A DNA stretch of 59,261 nucleotides from Planctomycetota bacterium (GCA_016197205.1 JACPWG010000070.1:1-59261); one strand, 5' to 3'; counted from the first letter of the stretch, positions 43,283 through 52,469 are shown. Notes: generated by a model not told the origin, from the sequence alone. Program-made: numbers and translations.

Positions 43283-44298
43283 GTCCGCACGCGTCTCCGC
43301 GCCGAGCGCCGCATCGCGGCCCGGATCCGGAGGGCCGTCTCCACGGCGCGCCGTCCCTGCTCGCCGGGCACGACCGGCTCTGACCCCTCACGGACGCAGC
43401 GCACGAAGGACTCCAGCTCCCGCTTGAGCGGTTCCGCCTTGGGATCGAGATGCACTTCCTCGGCTTGGAGGAGCTTCCCAAAAACGAATGCCTTCAGGTC
43501 GGGAAGAGTGGACGGGTTGATCGACGCGATCGACAGCCCGTCCTTGCCGAAGCCGGGCGCGCGGCGCCAAGTGCGCAAGCGCCGGCCCATGCAATCCACG
43601 GTGTGGAGGCTGTCCTGGGTCAGGACGCGGATCTTCCGCACGGCGCGCGGCGACACGCGGCTCGCGGTGAGGTTGGCCACGCAGCCGTCTTCGAACGTGA
43701 GACGCACGTCGGCGAAGTCGGCGTGCTCGGTGAGGATCGCCGCACCGAAGGCCTCGACTTTGCGGACCGGCGCTTCGATGAGCGAGTGGAGGATGTCCAG
43801 GTCGTGGATCATCAGGTCGAGGACGACGTCCACGTCGCAGGAGCGGAAGGAGAACGCGCCGAGCCGGTGGCATTCGATGAATTGCGGCGCGTGGACGCGC
43901 TCCTGGAGGGCGACGACCGCGGGATTGAAGCGTTCGACGTGGCCGACTTGAAGCAGCGCCTCGTGCCGTCGGGAGATGCGAACCAACTCCGCGGCCTCCG
44001 CGAGCGTCGGAGCGAGCGGCTTCTCGACGAGAACCGGCAGCCCGCGTTCGAGGAACCTGCGCGCGACGGCGAAGTGATCGACGGTCGGGACGACGACGCT
44101 CGCGGCCTCGACGCTTGCGAGGACTTCGTCGAGGTCGCGGAGCACCGGCGCGTCGCACGCCCGCGAGACGCTCTGGGCCCGCCCCGGATGGGTGTCGTAC
44201 ACGCCGACGAGCCGCACGCCCGGCATGTCGTGGTAGATCCGGGCGTGCTCCTTGCCGAGGTGGCCGACGCCGACGACGGCGACGCGGAGGGGCTGCAT
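43279..44298 (-). CDS. Gfo/Idh/MocA oxidoreductase between lpxA and lpxB (GnnA-like position)
   Basis: A 339-residue NAD(P)-dependent sugar oxidoreductase: VAVVGVGHLGKEHARIY is the Rossmann motif, VLVEKPLAPTL the catalytic EKP segment, and LMIHDLDILHSL the H-D-x-D motif. In several bacteria a Gfo/Idh enzyme (GnnA) lies between lpxA and lpxB and oxidises UDP-GlcNAc so that an amine can be added, giving amide-linked lipid A. The same placement is seen here, but no adjacent GnnB aminotransferase is present; the nearest DegT enzyme is at 6304-7470. It overlaps lpxB by four bases. Confidence 0.85.
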   Translation of the reverse strand: MQPLRVAVVGVGHLGKEHARIYHDMPGVRLVGVYDTHPGRAQSVSRACDAPVLRDLDEVLASVEAASVVVPTVDHFAVARRFLERGLPVLVEKPLAPTLAEAAELVRISRRHEALLQVGHVERFNPAVVALQERVHAPQFIECHRLGAFSFRSCDVDVVLDLMIHDLDILHSLIEAPVRKVEAFGAAILTEHADFADVRLTFEDGCVANLTASRVSPRAVRKIRVLTQDSLHTVDCMGRRLRTWRRAPGFGKDGLSIASINPSTLPDLKAFVFGKLLQAEEVHLDPKAEPLKRELESFVRCVREGSEPVVPGEQGRRAVETALRIRAAMRRSARRRVRT

Positions 44299-44708
44299 GC
44301 GAGACTCCGGGGGGAGATTGCTGATTTATGATTTATGATTGCTGATTGAGTTCGGATCGGGGGACGGGAATTCCGGAGCGAGCGGGGGGTTGGGGCGCCC
44401 ACTTTTGGTTCGCGTTGGCGAAAGTCGGACAACGAGGTCGCGAACGAGGCGGCGACGTGGCAGCGGTGCGCGGATTCGCGCGGGCCGGAGGCCCGCGCCT
44501 CCAGGAAGTAGTTGTGAAATTCGTCCACGCGGCACAAGAGGCCCACCGCCCAGCTCCAACCGCGGAGAACGGGGCGCCGGAGTGACCGCCAGTTCTCGGC
44601 ACGAGGGCACGGAAATGCCGTGCCCCTACCTGCTGCCACCGACCCCGTAATGCGGATCCGTCGGACGCCCGGCTCGGCGATGCTGGAAAATCATCAATCA
44701 GCAATCCC
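44299..44708. other. Gap between lpxA and the oxidoreductase gene, repeats only
   Basis: About 410 bp splits the lipid A genes. It holds GCTGATTTATGATTTATGAT words (44318-44345), REP-like copy 4 (44478-44505), one GGGCACGGAAATGCCGTGCC palindrome (44604-44630), and CATCAATCAGCAATCCCC that ends against the lpxA stop. No gene is supported. Confidence 0.7.
44478..44505 (-). repeat. REP-like palindrome, copy 4
   Basis: Inverted copy: GCGCGGGCCGGAGGCCCGCG then CCTCCAGG. The shared flank GAAATTCGTCCACGCGGC at its right side matches the flank of copy 2, so the repeat unit extends beyond the palindrome. Confidence 0.87.
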
Positions 44709-45515
44709 CTACACGTGGACCTTGCGCAAGGTCTCCCGCGCGCGGCCCTGCTTGCCGCGCTCGGTGGCCCGCAGAAAGTCCACGAGGTACCGGATCGGCT
44801 CCAGCGCGGGCTCCCGGTGGTCGAGCAGCTCCAGCGCGGTCGCACGCGTCATGGTTGACCGCCAGAGGAGCCGGTACGCCTCGCGCAGGGCCTCGATCGA
44901 GTCGGGCGAGAAGCCCCGGCGCTTCAGGCCGATGGTGTTCACGCACTTCACGCGCGCCGGGTGCCCCTCGGTCGTCATGAAGGGGGGCGCGTCGTGCACG
45001 ACGCGCGTCAGCCCTCCGATGAACGCCCGCTGGCCGATGGTGACGAAGTGATGGACCGCGGCGAGGCCGCCGAAGGTCACGTCCCGTTCCACGCGCGTGT
45101 GGCCGCCGAGCTGCACGCCGTTCGCCAGGATCACATTGTCCTCGATCACGGCGTCGTGCGGGATGTGCACGTACGCCATGATCATGTTCGAGTTGCCGAC
45201 CCGCGTGACGCCGTCCCCCTTGGTCGTGCCCACGTTCATGGTCACGAATTCGCGGATGAGATTGTTGTCCCCGACTTCGAGCCAGGTGACCTCGCCGTTG
45301 AAGCGCAGGTCCTGCGGCTCCGTTCCGAGGACCGCGTAAGGGAAGAGCCGGTTCCCCTCGCCGAGCTTCACGTGCCCGGTGAGCGTCACGTTGTTCGCGA
45401 TCTCGTTCCCGCGCCCGATCTGCACGTGCGGGCCGATCACGCAGAACGGGCCGATGCAGACGTCGTCCGCGATCACGGCCTTGGGATGGATCTGCGCCGT
45501 GGGATGGATTCTCAT
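44709..45515 (-). CDS. lpxA: UDP-N-acetylglucosamine acyltransferase
   Basis: LpxA adds the first 3-hydroxyacyl chain to UDP-GlcNAc, starting lipid A synthesis. The 268-residue protein is a left-handed beta-helix (hexapeptide pattern from MRIHPTAQIHPKAVIADDV) with the catalytic region YVHIPHDAVIEDN, which contains the histidines equivalent to His122 and His125 of the E. coli enzyme, and the terminal helical part LKRRGFSPDSIEALREAYR. Its start overlaps the fabZ stop by four bases (ATGA). Confidence 0.95.
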   Translation of the reverse strand: MRIHPTAQIHPKAVIADDVCIGPFCVIGPHVQIGRGNEIANNVTLTGHVKLGEGNRLFPYAVLGTEPQDLRFNGEVTWLEVGDNNLIREFVTMNVGTTKGDGVTRVGNSNMIMAYVHIPHDAVIEDNVILANGVQLGGHTRVERDVTFGGLAAVHHFVTIGQRAFIGGLTRVVHDAPPFMTTEGHPARVKCVNTIGLKRRGFSPDSIEALREAYRLLWRSTMTRATALELLDHREPALEPIRYLVDFLRATERGKQGRARETLRKVHV

Positions 45516-46981
45516 TCCGCGTCCACCAGCATGAACTTCAGCAGGGCCTCCGTGACCAACTGGCCGTCCACCGTCGCCTTCGTGTGCACCACGCCCGTCC
45601 GGTTCTTGATCTTGACCGCCTCGGCTTCGATGCGGAGCTGGTCCCCCGGCACGACGGTCTTCCGGAACTTCACCTTGTCGATCGCGAGCAGCACGGCGAG
45701 CTTGCTCTGGTTGTCCGCCTTGCGCATGAGGAGCGCGCCGGCGAGCTGCGCCATGGCCTCGAGCTGGAGCACGCCCGGCATGATCGGCTTGCCGGGGAAG
45801 TGCCCCTGGAAGTACGGCTCGTTGAAGGTGACGTTCTTGATCCCCACCGCGCGTCGATAGCTGTCCAGCTCGATGACCTTGTCGATGAGGAGGAAGGGAT
45901 ACCGGTGCGGCAGGATCTTCAGGAGTTCCCGCACGTCCAGGAGGGTCTCTTTCGGGGCCGTGCGGGCGACGCGGCGCTCGTCCATCGCGCGGGCCAGCTT
46001 GCGCACGAGGAGGAGGTTCGCCACGTGTCCCGACCGGACCGCGACGACGTGCGCGCGGAGTCCGGCGCCGAGGAGCGAGAGATCTCCGAGCAGGTCCAGG
46101 ACCTTGTGGCGGACGAATTCGTCGGCGAACCGGAACTGGTTCTCGAGCGGCCGTCCGTCCGCGCCGATCACGAGCGTATTCTGGGTCGTTCCGCCCTTGC
46201 CCTGTCCCTGGGCGAGGAGGGCCTCGGCCTCCGCTTGGAGACAGAAGGTGCGCGCGGGCGCGATCTCGCGCACGAACGCGGCGGGCTCGACCGTGAAGGT
46301 CAGCGCTTGGGCCGGGAGGATACCGGGCGCGTGGTCCGCCGTCACGGAGAGGGTCAACCCGTCCTTGGCGGGAAGGGCGACGAGGGAGGCCTCGCCGTCC
46401 AGCACGGAGATCGGCTCGCGGACCTCGAAGACTTTCCGGGGCGCCGGCTGCGGGGCGATGCCCGCCGAGGCCAGGAGGTCGGTCCACGGCTTGGCGCTGC
46501 CGTCGCCGGCGGGCACCTCGGGCCCGGAGAGCTCTACCTCGAGGTTGTCCAGCCCCAGCCCCGCAAAGGCCGCGAGGAGATGCTCGACGGTCTCCACCTC
46601 CCGACCTTCCTTGCCGAGCGAGGTCCGGCGCGGTCGCGCGAAGACGTTGTCGGGGGTCGCGGGGATCCTTGGCCGGTCGGGGAGGTCGGTGCGCACGAAC
46701 ACGATGCCGGTGGAGGGCGCGCCGGGGAGGATGCGCGCCGTGGCCGGCCGGCCGAGGAAGAGCCCGGCGCCGGAGAGCTGCACGGGCTTCTGGAGTGTCC
46801 TTTCGGCGCGGGGGAGGTCGGGCGGGGACGACGACGGCCCCACCCCCGGGGAGACGGCCGGGGAAACGTTTGCACGAAGGTCAGGCGCCTTCGCGGCCCG
46901 GGTGGACTCGCTCACCAGCGTCTTTTTTTCCTCAACGGGCGCCATGGGGAGTGCCGGAGCGTTCGGGGGCGGTGCTTCCAT
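45512..46981 (-). CDS. Bifunctional LpxC-FabZ (deacetylase / 3-hydroxyacyl-ACP dehydratase)
   Basis: A 489-residue fusion. The N-terminal LpxC part (about 60-330) deacetylates UDP-acyl-GlcNAc, the committed step of lipid A synthesis: VEHLLAAFAGLGLDN supplies the zinc His, and FVRHKVLDLLGD the H-x3-D pair. The C-terminal FabZ part (about 340-489) has LPHRYPFLLIDKV, NEPYFQGHFPGKPIMPGVLQ and EAMAQL, with the catalytic His and Glu. This fusion is known in Bacteroidota, Chlamydiota-related groups and Planctomycetota. ATG 46981 is used; ATG 46945 is possible. The first 55 residues are low complexity. Upstream at 46988-47130 is a CTCTCCCGTGCGCGGGAGAG hairpin-type repeat. Confidence 0.93.
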   Translation of the reverse strand: MEAPPPNAPALPMAPVEEKKTLVSESTRAAKAPDLRANVSPAVSPGVGPSSSPPDLPRAERTLQKPVQLSGAGLFLGRPATARILPGAPSTGIVFVRTDLPDRPRIPATPDNVFARPRRTSLGKEGREVETVEHLLAAFAGLGLDNLEVELSGPEVPAGDGSAKPWTDLLASAGIAPQPAPRKVFEVREPISVLDGEASLVALPAKDGLTLSVTADHAPGILPAQALTFTVEPAAFVREIAPARTFCLQAEAEALLAQGQGKGGTTQNTLVIGADGRPLENQFRFADEFVRHKVLDLLGDLSLLGAGLRAHVVAVRSGHVANLLLVRKLARAMDERRVARTAPKETLLDVRELLKILPHRYPFLLIDKVIELDSYRRAVGIKNVTFNEPYFQGHFPGKPIMPGVLQLEAMAQLAGALLMRKADNQSKLAVLLAIDKVKFRKTVVPGDQLRIEAEAVKIKNRTGVVHTKATVDGQLVTEALLKFMLVDAE

Positions 46982-47144
46982 CACCCTCACCCCGCCTTCG
47001 CGCCGACGCGCTTCGGCGGGCAAGGCCAAGCCTCTCCCGTGCGCGGGAGAGGGGGGACGGCGCCAGGGCGGGCGCTTGAGCGGGAACACGCCTCGCTGCG
47101 CGGGAGAGGGGGAGAGCGCGGGCACGTGGACGTGACGTGCCCTT

Positions 47145-47345
47145 AGCACCGCCCCACGCAATGGGGTGACCAATTTTCTCGGCGATTGAGGCCGCCCGCG
47201 TCCCCCCTTCGCGCTGCGGCGCTTCGGGGAACAGGCCGTTGCGCTCGCTCGCCGTAGTTCTCCGTGACTACGCCTCGCGCGCGCGCCTAGCGGGCAGCCA
47301 AACTTGCCTTCGCCTAGTGGTCACCGCCTTCCGTGGAGCGGTACT
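47145..47345 (+). repeat. MITE-like inverted-repeat element, copy 2 (201 bp)
   Basis: It begins AGCACCGCCCCACGCAATGG and ends CCTTCCGTGGAGCGGTACT. It matches copies 1 and 3 in both arms but has about 35 extra bases in the middle. Its end touches the ompH stop codon, and it occupies the place where lpxD commonly lies between ompH and lpxC. Confidence 0.82.
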
Positions 47346-47995
47346 TAGCTCCCGGCCGCGCCGGCGCCTGGGGCGGAGCCGCCGCCGCCGCTCGCCTTGT
47401 CCCGCGCGTACCGGTCGTTCAGCGCCTTGACGATGCCTTCGCTCATCTCCAGCGTCTTGCCGTAGTAGAGGACGCCCCGCCGATTCACGCGCTGGTTCGC
47501 GCTTTCCTTGCTCTTCACCTCGAGCCGCGCGGCCTCGGTCTTCAGGATCAGGTCGTAGCCGTTCTCCTGCCCGAAGCGGTCGCACTCCTCGCGAATCTCG
47601 TTGTAGATGAGCGCCGTGTTTTCGTTCAGCCGGGCCTGCGTCTTCTGGTTCCACTGCTCGACCCGGAACTTCAGCAGCCCGTCGAGCTGCACGAGCTTCT
47701 CCGTCTTTTCCCGGCGCAGTTCGCTCGACGGATCCAGGATCTGCACCTCCTCCAGGAGGTCCTTCATCTCCCGGTCCATGCGCTCGATCGACTCCTTCTC
47801 CGCCTTGGTCTCGCGCTCGAGCCGATCTTCGAATTCCTTCGCCTTCTGGTATTTCGAAAAGACGTCCTTGATGTTGAGGACGCCGATCCGGGGGCCGCCG
47901 CCGGCGGGCTGGGACCAGAGGTTGGGGGTCCAGCTTGCCGCGGCTGCCAGGACGGCGATGCAGGCCGCGTAGAAGAGGTTGCGAAGAGCTTGCAT
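47345..47995 (-). CDS. OmpH/Skp family periplasmic chaperone
   Basis: A 216-residue protein with a signal sequence (NLFYAACIAVLAAAASWTPN) and the Skp core: IGVLNIKDVFSKYQKAKEFE, a long coiled-coil (ERETKAEKESIERMDREMKDLLEE), and IYNEIREECDRFGQENGYDLIL. Skp forms a jellyfish-like trimer that carries unfolded outer-membrane proteins to BamA. It lies just downstream of bamA on the same strand, the usual order. A Gly/Ala-rich tail ends the protein. Confidence 0.92.
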   Translation of the reverse strand: MQALRNLFYAACIAVLAAAASWTPNLWSQPAGGGPRIGVLNIKDVFSKYQKAKEFEDRLERETKAEKESIERMDREMKDLLEEVQILDPSSELRREKTEKLVQLDGLLKFRVEQWNQKTQARLNENTALIYNEIREECDRFGQENGYDLILKTEAARLEVKSKESANQRVNRRGVLYYGKTLEMSEGIVKALNDRYARDKASGGGGSAPGAGAAGS

Positions 47996-48056
47996 GAGCG
48001 TGAGTCCTCCACTCTCCTTGCGAAACGCAAAGGTCCGCGGGTCGAAGCCCGCGCGT

Positions 48057-50423
48057 CTAGAAGTACGAACCGAGATTCAACTGCACGAGCTGGGTCTCGT
48101 CGCCGTCCTCTTTCCGGAGGGGGAAGCCGATGTCGATGGCGATCGGGACCTGCCCGAGCTGGGGCACGCTGAAGCGGATGCCGAAGCCGACGCTCATGCG
48201 TATGTGGCGAGGTTCAAACTGGGCCCAGTTGTGCTCGACGTTCGCCATGTCGAGCCACACGGCGCCCCGCAGGATGTCGATGTCGCGACCGCGCATGTCG
48301 GTCCGGTAGAGCGGCAGGCTGTACTCGCCCGTCGTCGCGAAGAGGGCGTCGCCGCCTTCCTGCTGCCCGGTCGCGTCCTTCGGGCTGATCGAGCGGAACT
48401 TGAACCCGCGGGCGCTGCCCACGCCGCCGGCGAAGTAGCGCTCGAAGATCGGCACGTCCTTGTCGGGCCCGTAGGCGCCCACGATCCCGGCGCGCGTCAC
48501 GAAACCCAGGACGTGCTTGCCGTCGCTCGGCGTCGTGTACAGGGTGAAGAACTTCTCCGCGATCAGGTCGGCGCGGAGGAAGTGGAAGTCGCCGCCCAGA
48601 CCGGCGATCGTGGTGTTGAGGCGGATGTCGTAGCCCGTCGTCGGGAAGATGCTGCTGTCGCGGCGGTCCAGTTCCGCCGACGGCTCCAGGGCGAGAAGGT
48701 TGCTTCCGCCGGCGACGTCGTTCGCAGCCTCCGGGGCGTCGTCGTCGACGTTCAGGATCTCGATGTGCTCGCCGCGGAAGGTTAGCCCGACGACCAGGCC
48801 GTCCACGTCGTCGAAGCGCTTGTCGACCCCGATGCTTCCGCCGAACCGCTCCTCGTCGAAGAAGAACTGCCGCTTCTGGAAGTAGAAGGCGCTGACGGAG
48901 AAGCCGAGCGGCTCGCCGAGGAACCAGGGCTCGCGGAAGTCGATGCCGAAGCGGGAGCGGTTGGCGCCGGGCTGGGCGGAGATGCGGAAGAACTGCCCGG
49001 CGCCCGCGAAGGCGTTGCCGGAAATCGCGTCGTCGAGACTCTTCGGCGGATCCGCGATGTCGAAGTTGCGTTGCGACAGCTCGAGGAGGCCGATGACGCC
49101 GAAGTTGGAGCTGAAGCCGCCGCCCAGGCGCAGGGCGCCGGTGGAGCCCTCCTTGAGGTCGAGGATCAGGTTGCGGTGCTCGGGGTCGCTCCCCTCCTCC
49201 GTCCGGAAGCTGACGTCCTGGAAATAGCCCGAGGACTCGAGCCGGGAGAGGCTGCGCTTGAGCCGCCTCATGTTGAATTCTTCGCCGGGGTAGACGTCGA
49301 GCACGCGGCGGATGACCTTGTCGCGCGTCTTGGTGTTCCCCTGGATCGTGACCTTCTCGAGGTAGGTCTTCGAGTTTTCGGTGATCGAAAAGGTCACATA
49401 CACCTGGCCGGGCTCCTCGGCGAGGGGCGTGTCGACCTTGATGTCCGCATCGGTGTAGGCTTTGTCCCCGTACAGGTCGCGTACGACCGTGAGGTCGCGA
49501 TCCAGCACCCGGCCCACGTAGTCGGTGCCGGGCTTGGTCTTCATGGCGTCGATGATTTCCTGGGTCGAGAAGAGCTTGTTCCCGGAGACCTTGATCTCCT
49601 TCACGCGGTACCGCTGCCCCTCCGCGACGCGGATCCAGATCTCGACCTCCGTCCGGTCGGCGTTGAACTCGACGTCCTCCTTGAAGACCTGGGCGTCCAG
49701 CCAGCCCTCGGAACGGTACAGGAGCTTGATGCGCTCCAGGTCGTCCTCCAGCTCCTTTTCGGAGAAGGCGTGGCTGAGGTACCACACGTTCTCCTTGGTC
49801 TTCATGACCCCGTCGAGCGCGCCGTCGCCGAGGCCGTCGTTTCCCTTGAAGTGGATGCGGTCGACGGTGACGCGCGGTCCCTCGCGGACCACGTACTCGA
49901 GGAGGATCCCGGTCTTGCCGGGCTTGGTGCGGTGCTGGACGTCGGCGAACTGGTGGCCCTTCGCGACGTACTTCTCCTTGATGCTCTCGATGTCGAGCCG
50001 GAGGTAGTACTGGCTGAAGGTCTCGCCGACCTTGAGGCGGAGGTCTTTTTTGACGTCGCGTTCGGTCAGGGCCTTGATGCCCTGGAACGTGATGTCTTCG
50101 AGGACTTCGTTTTCCTGGAAGATGAAGGTGAGCCGGACGCCCCCTTCGAAGGCCTCCTCGCGAAGGTCGATGTCGGCGAAGAGGCCGGAGGCGTAGAGGC
50201 GGTGGATGTCGTTCTGGACGACCTCCTTCGAATAGGGCTTGCTCTTCTTGGTTTGGAGACGGGAGGTGACGAACATGGGGTCGGTCTTGCGGAGCCCCTG
50301 CAGGACTACGTCCTTGACCTCGACCTCCTGCTCCCCCAAGACCAAGCGGGCCGGGAGGATGGAGAAGAGGGAGAACCAGACCGTGAGGGCCACATGGAAA
50401 TAGTAGGAGGCGCGGCCTTTCAC
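48057..50423 (-). CDS. bamA: Outer membrane protein assembly factor BamA
   Basis: BamA inserts beta-barrel proteins into the outer membrane. The 788-residue protein has a signal peptide (VALTVWFSLFSILPARLVLG), about five POTRA domains (residues 35-420, for example VKDVVLQGLRKTDP, YRVKEIKVSGNKLFSTQEI, YLEKVTIQGNTKTRDKVIRR) and a 16-strand barrel with VGSARGFKFRS, the equivalent of the conserved VRGF loop. The chain ends in Phe (LNLGSYF) as outer-membrane barrels do. It is transcribed with ompH from the promoter at 50533-50561. Confidence 0.95.
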   Translation of the reverse strand: MKGRASYYFHVALTVWFSLFSILPARLVLGEQEVEVKDVVLQGLRKTDPMFVTSRLQTKKSKPYSKEVVQNDIHRLYASGLFADIDLREEAFEGGVRLTFIFQENEVLEDITFQGIKALTERDVKKDLRLKVGETFSQYYLRLDIESIKEKYVAKGHQFADVQHRTKPGKTGILLEYVVREGPRVTVDRIHFKGNDGLGDGALDGVMKTKENVWYLSHAFSEKELEDDLERIKLLYRSEGWLDAQVFKEDVEFNADRTEVEIWIRVAEGQRYRVKEIKVSGNKLFSTQEIIDAMKTKPGTDYVGRVLDRDLTVVRDLYGDKAYTDADIKVDTPLAEEPGQVYVTFSITENSKTYLEKVTIQGNTKTRDKVIRRVLDVYPGEEFNMRRLKRSLSRLESSGYFQDVSFRTEEGSDPEHRNLILDLKEGSTGALRLGGGFSSNFGVIGLLELSQRNFDIADPPKSLDDAISGNAFAGAGQFFRISAQPGANRSRFGIDFREPWFLGEPLGFSVSAFYFQKRQFFFDEERFGGSIGVDKRFDDVDGLVVGLTFRGEHIEILNVDDDAPEAANDVAGGSNLLALEPSAELDRRDSSIFPTTGYDIRLNTTIAGLGGDFHFLRADLIAEKFFTLYTTPSDGKHVLGFVTRAGIVGAYGPDKDVPIFERYFAGGVGSARGFKFRSISPKDATGQQEGGDALFATTGEYSLPLYRTDMRGRDIDILRGAVWLDMANVEHNWAQFEPRHIRMSVGFGIRFSVPQLGQVPIAIDIGFPLRKEDGDETQLVQLNLGSYF

Positions 50424-50532
50424 CCTCGACCCTCCAAAGGGGTTGTCTCCGCTCGCCTCCGACCCGAGGTGGGACGGTGGCGGATACGGGGAACCCCCCT
50501 GCCGGAATCAATCGAGTAACAAGTGGGGCAAA

Positions 50533-50561
50533 AGTATAGTGAGGCTGGGTGTGGAATGCAA
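50533..50561 (-). promoter_or_regulatory. Promoter of bamA-ompH
   Basis: On the minus strand TTGCAT (50556-50561) and TATACT (50533-50538) are 17 bp apart, about 110 bp ahead of the bamA ATG at 50423. Confidence 0.6.
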
Positions 50562-50761
50562 GCGAAAAGGCCGCGGTGCGCAGGGCTTTGTGTCCGTGGG
50601 GGTTGCGTGCGGGCACCTGCCGGGACGAGGGCCGGCGCGGGCGGGGGCGCGCCGGGAACCGATACTATCGGACGCAAGTTTCATGAGCTTGACCTGCCGG
50701 GCGGTTTCGACTAGGCTGGAGGGCCGGCGCTGAGCGGCAGCCCCGAGGGTGGCGGCTCCTT

Positions 50762-50927
50762 AGTACCGCCCCACAGAATTGGGTGACCAATTTCCTCGGC
50801 GATTTCGGCCGCCTGCTTCGTTGCGCTCGCTCGACGTAGTTCTCCGTTACTACGCCTCGCTCGCGCGCCTCGCGGGCGGCCGAACTTGCCTTTGGCTATT
50901 GGTCACCGACTTCCGAGGAGCGGTACG
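50762..50927 (+). repeat. MITE-like inverted-repeat element, copy 3 (166 bp)
   Basis: AGTACCGCCCCACAGAATTG at the left and ACCGACTTCCGAGGAGCGGTAC at the right form the imperfect terminal repeats. The inner hairpin CGTAGTTCTCCGTTACTACG is conserved. It lies between a putative promoter (TTGACC at about 50685 and TAGGCT at about 50708, spacer 17) and the CHAD gene. Confidence 0.82.
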
Positions 50928-50950
50928 GAGCCCCGTTCCGCCTGGAAGCG

Positions 50951-52228
50951 ATGTCACGAGGAGGGGAAACGAACTTGGCAACACGAACGCCTGGAAGTGC
51001 AAGGGCGAGGCCGGCGACGAGGGGGGGCGGTAGGGCACGGGTGGCGTCAGCGAAGGCCTCGATGCTTGCCGCGACCGGGGGGAAGGCTCTGCTGGAGCGC
51101 GCCGCGATCGTGCTGCAGGGGATGCGGCGGTTGCGGGAACGGCCGGGCGTCGAAACGGTGCACAAGCTGCGCGTGGCGACGCGTCGATTGCGCGGCATTC
51201 TCGGGCTCTGCGCTTCGCGTATGCCGCGGAGGGAGCGGCGCAAGCTGCGCGAGTGGTTGCGGGAGGCGACGCAGCGGCTGGGGAGCGTGCGGAGCCTGGA
51301 CGTGAGCCGCGGAGTGCTGTGGGACCTGGTCGCCGCGGACTTGAAGCCTGCGGGCGGCGGCGCCCCGGGCGCAGGGCAGGGCCTGGCGGGCGGAGGCGTC
51401 TCAGCGGGCGCCGACGCAGGGGCGGTCGCGGGCGCAGGTGCGAGGTCGGGGGCTGCGCCCGGTCTGCGGCTCGGGACCGCGGGCCGGGCCGCGGCCCGTG
51501 CGCTTCGCCGTCAGTTCGCGGCGGCGCGACCGGCCGCGGCACATGCGCTCTGGGCCTGCGCGCGCGGAAGGGCGTTGCACGCGCTCCTCGCGCGCCTGGC
51601 GGCCGGCGAGCCCCCGGCCCCTGGGCCGGAGGAATTATCCTGGACGGTGCTCCGCGCGCGCGAGGAGGTCGATCTGTCGATCGAGCGGCTGCAGGAGGAC
51701 CCGTCGAAGAACGCCCTGCACGCCGCCCGGATCGCACTGAAAAAATACCGGTACAAGGTCGAGGCCCTGGCCCTCGGGACGGGGAAGAACCTGGACGACT
51801 ACCTGGAGCGGCTTCGCCTCGCGCAGACCGCCCTGGGGGACCTGCACGACATGGAGGTCGTGCTGCACCACCTCGAGCTGGTGGAGCCGTTGCCCGGCGT
51901 TGAGCCGCCGGGGGAGCCGGAGCCCGCGTTCCTCGCGGTCCTGAAGGCGAGGGAGGCCGCCCTGCGCAGGGAGGGCGAAGCGGCGCTCGCTGCGCTTCGG
52001 CAGGACCTGGACCGCCTGCTGCTCACGCCGCCGCAAGCGGCGGCGACCGCGGGTCCCGGCGCGTCGGTGCGCAACCGCGGTCTTGGCGGGGCCGCAACGC
52101 GCGGCCGGCGCGGGGCCCCGCCGCGCGGTCGGCGCGGGGCCCGACCGAACCGCGAACGTGAGCGAGCGGCCTCGCAAGGTCCTCGGACCGCGCGGGGGCC
52201 GCGCTCGACGAGACGGAAGGGAGGGTGA
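50951..52228 (+). CDS. CHAD domain protein
   Basis: A 425-residue protein with the CHAD four-helix repeat pattern: HKLRVATRRLRGILGLC near residue 70 and the second-half partner HAARIALKKYRYKVEALA near 258, with TALGDLHDMEVVLHHLE. Conserved His and Lys/Arg residues of CHAD domains bind polyphosphate. Between the halves is a Gly/Ala-rich insert (about 135-185). The last 70 residues are an Arg-rich tail partly encoded by a GACCGCTCGC-type repeat. No CYTH domain is present. ATG 50951 has GGAAG upstream. Confidence 0.82.
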   Translation: MSRGGETNLATRTPGSARARPATRGGGRARVASAKASMLAATGGKALLERAAIVLQGMRRLRERPGVETVHKLRVATRRLRGILGLCASRMPRRERRKLREWLREATQRLGSVRSLDVSRGVLWDLVAADLKPAGGGAPGAGQGLAGGGVSAGADAGAVAGAGARSGAAPGLRLGTAGRAAARALRRQFAAARPAAAHALWACARGRALHALLARLAAGEPPAPGPEELSWTVLRAREEVDLSIERLQEDPSKNALHAARIALKKYRYKVEALALGTGKNLDDYLERLRLAQTALGDLHDMEVVLHHLELVEPLPGVEPPGEPEPAFLAVLKAREAALRREGEAALAALRQDLDRLLLTPPQAAATAGPGASVRNRGLGGAATRGRRGAPPRGRRGARPNRERERAASQGPRTARGPRSTRRKGG

Positions 52229-52469
52229 GCCGGGGGAGAAGCCCGAAACGAGGTGCCACCGGGAGCTCGGAGTGCGGCGCCGGCGGGCAGGAGAGTGGCT
52301 TGGTGATCAGGCCGGGCGGTCGGGGAACGCAAGGCGGGTTCGAGCGACGCGTGGTGGAAGTACGCCCCGGGGACCGCTCGCTGACGCTCGCGGTTCGGTG
52401 GGCGACGCGCGCGCGATGCGCGAGGGCGGCGGACGCGCGACGCGTGCTGGGCGTGGTGTGCTCCCCCCG
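52229..52469. other. Intergenic region between convergent genes
   Basis: It contains a copy of the GACCGCTCGCTGACGCTCGC repeat (52371-52395) related to the copy inside the 3' end of the CHAD gene (52147-52171). No gene is supported. Confidence 0.5.

Noticed and set aside
46988..47130. N-terminal extension of LpxC upstream of 46981
   Set aside because: The frame is open but made of a CTCTCCC-type hairpin repeat; LpxC proteins do not carry such a leader.
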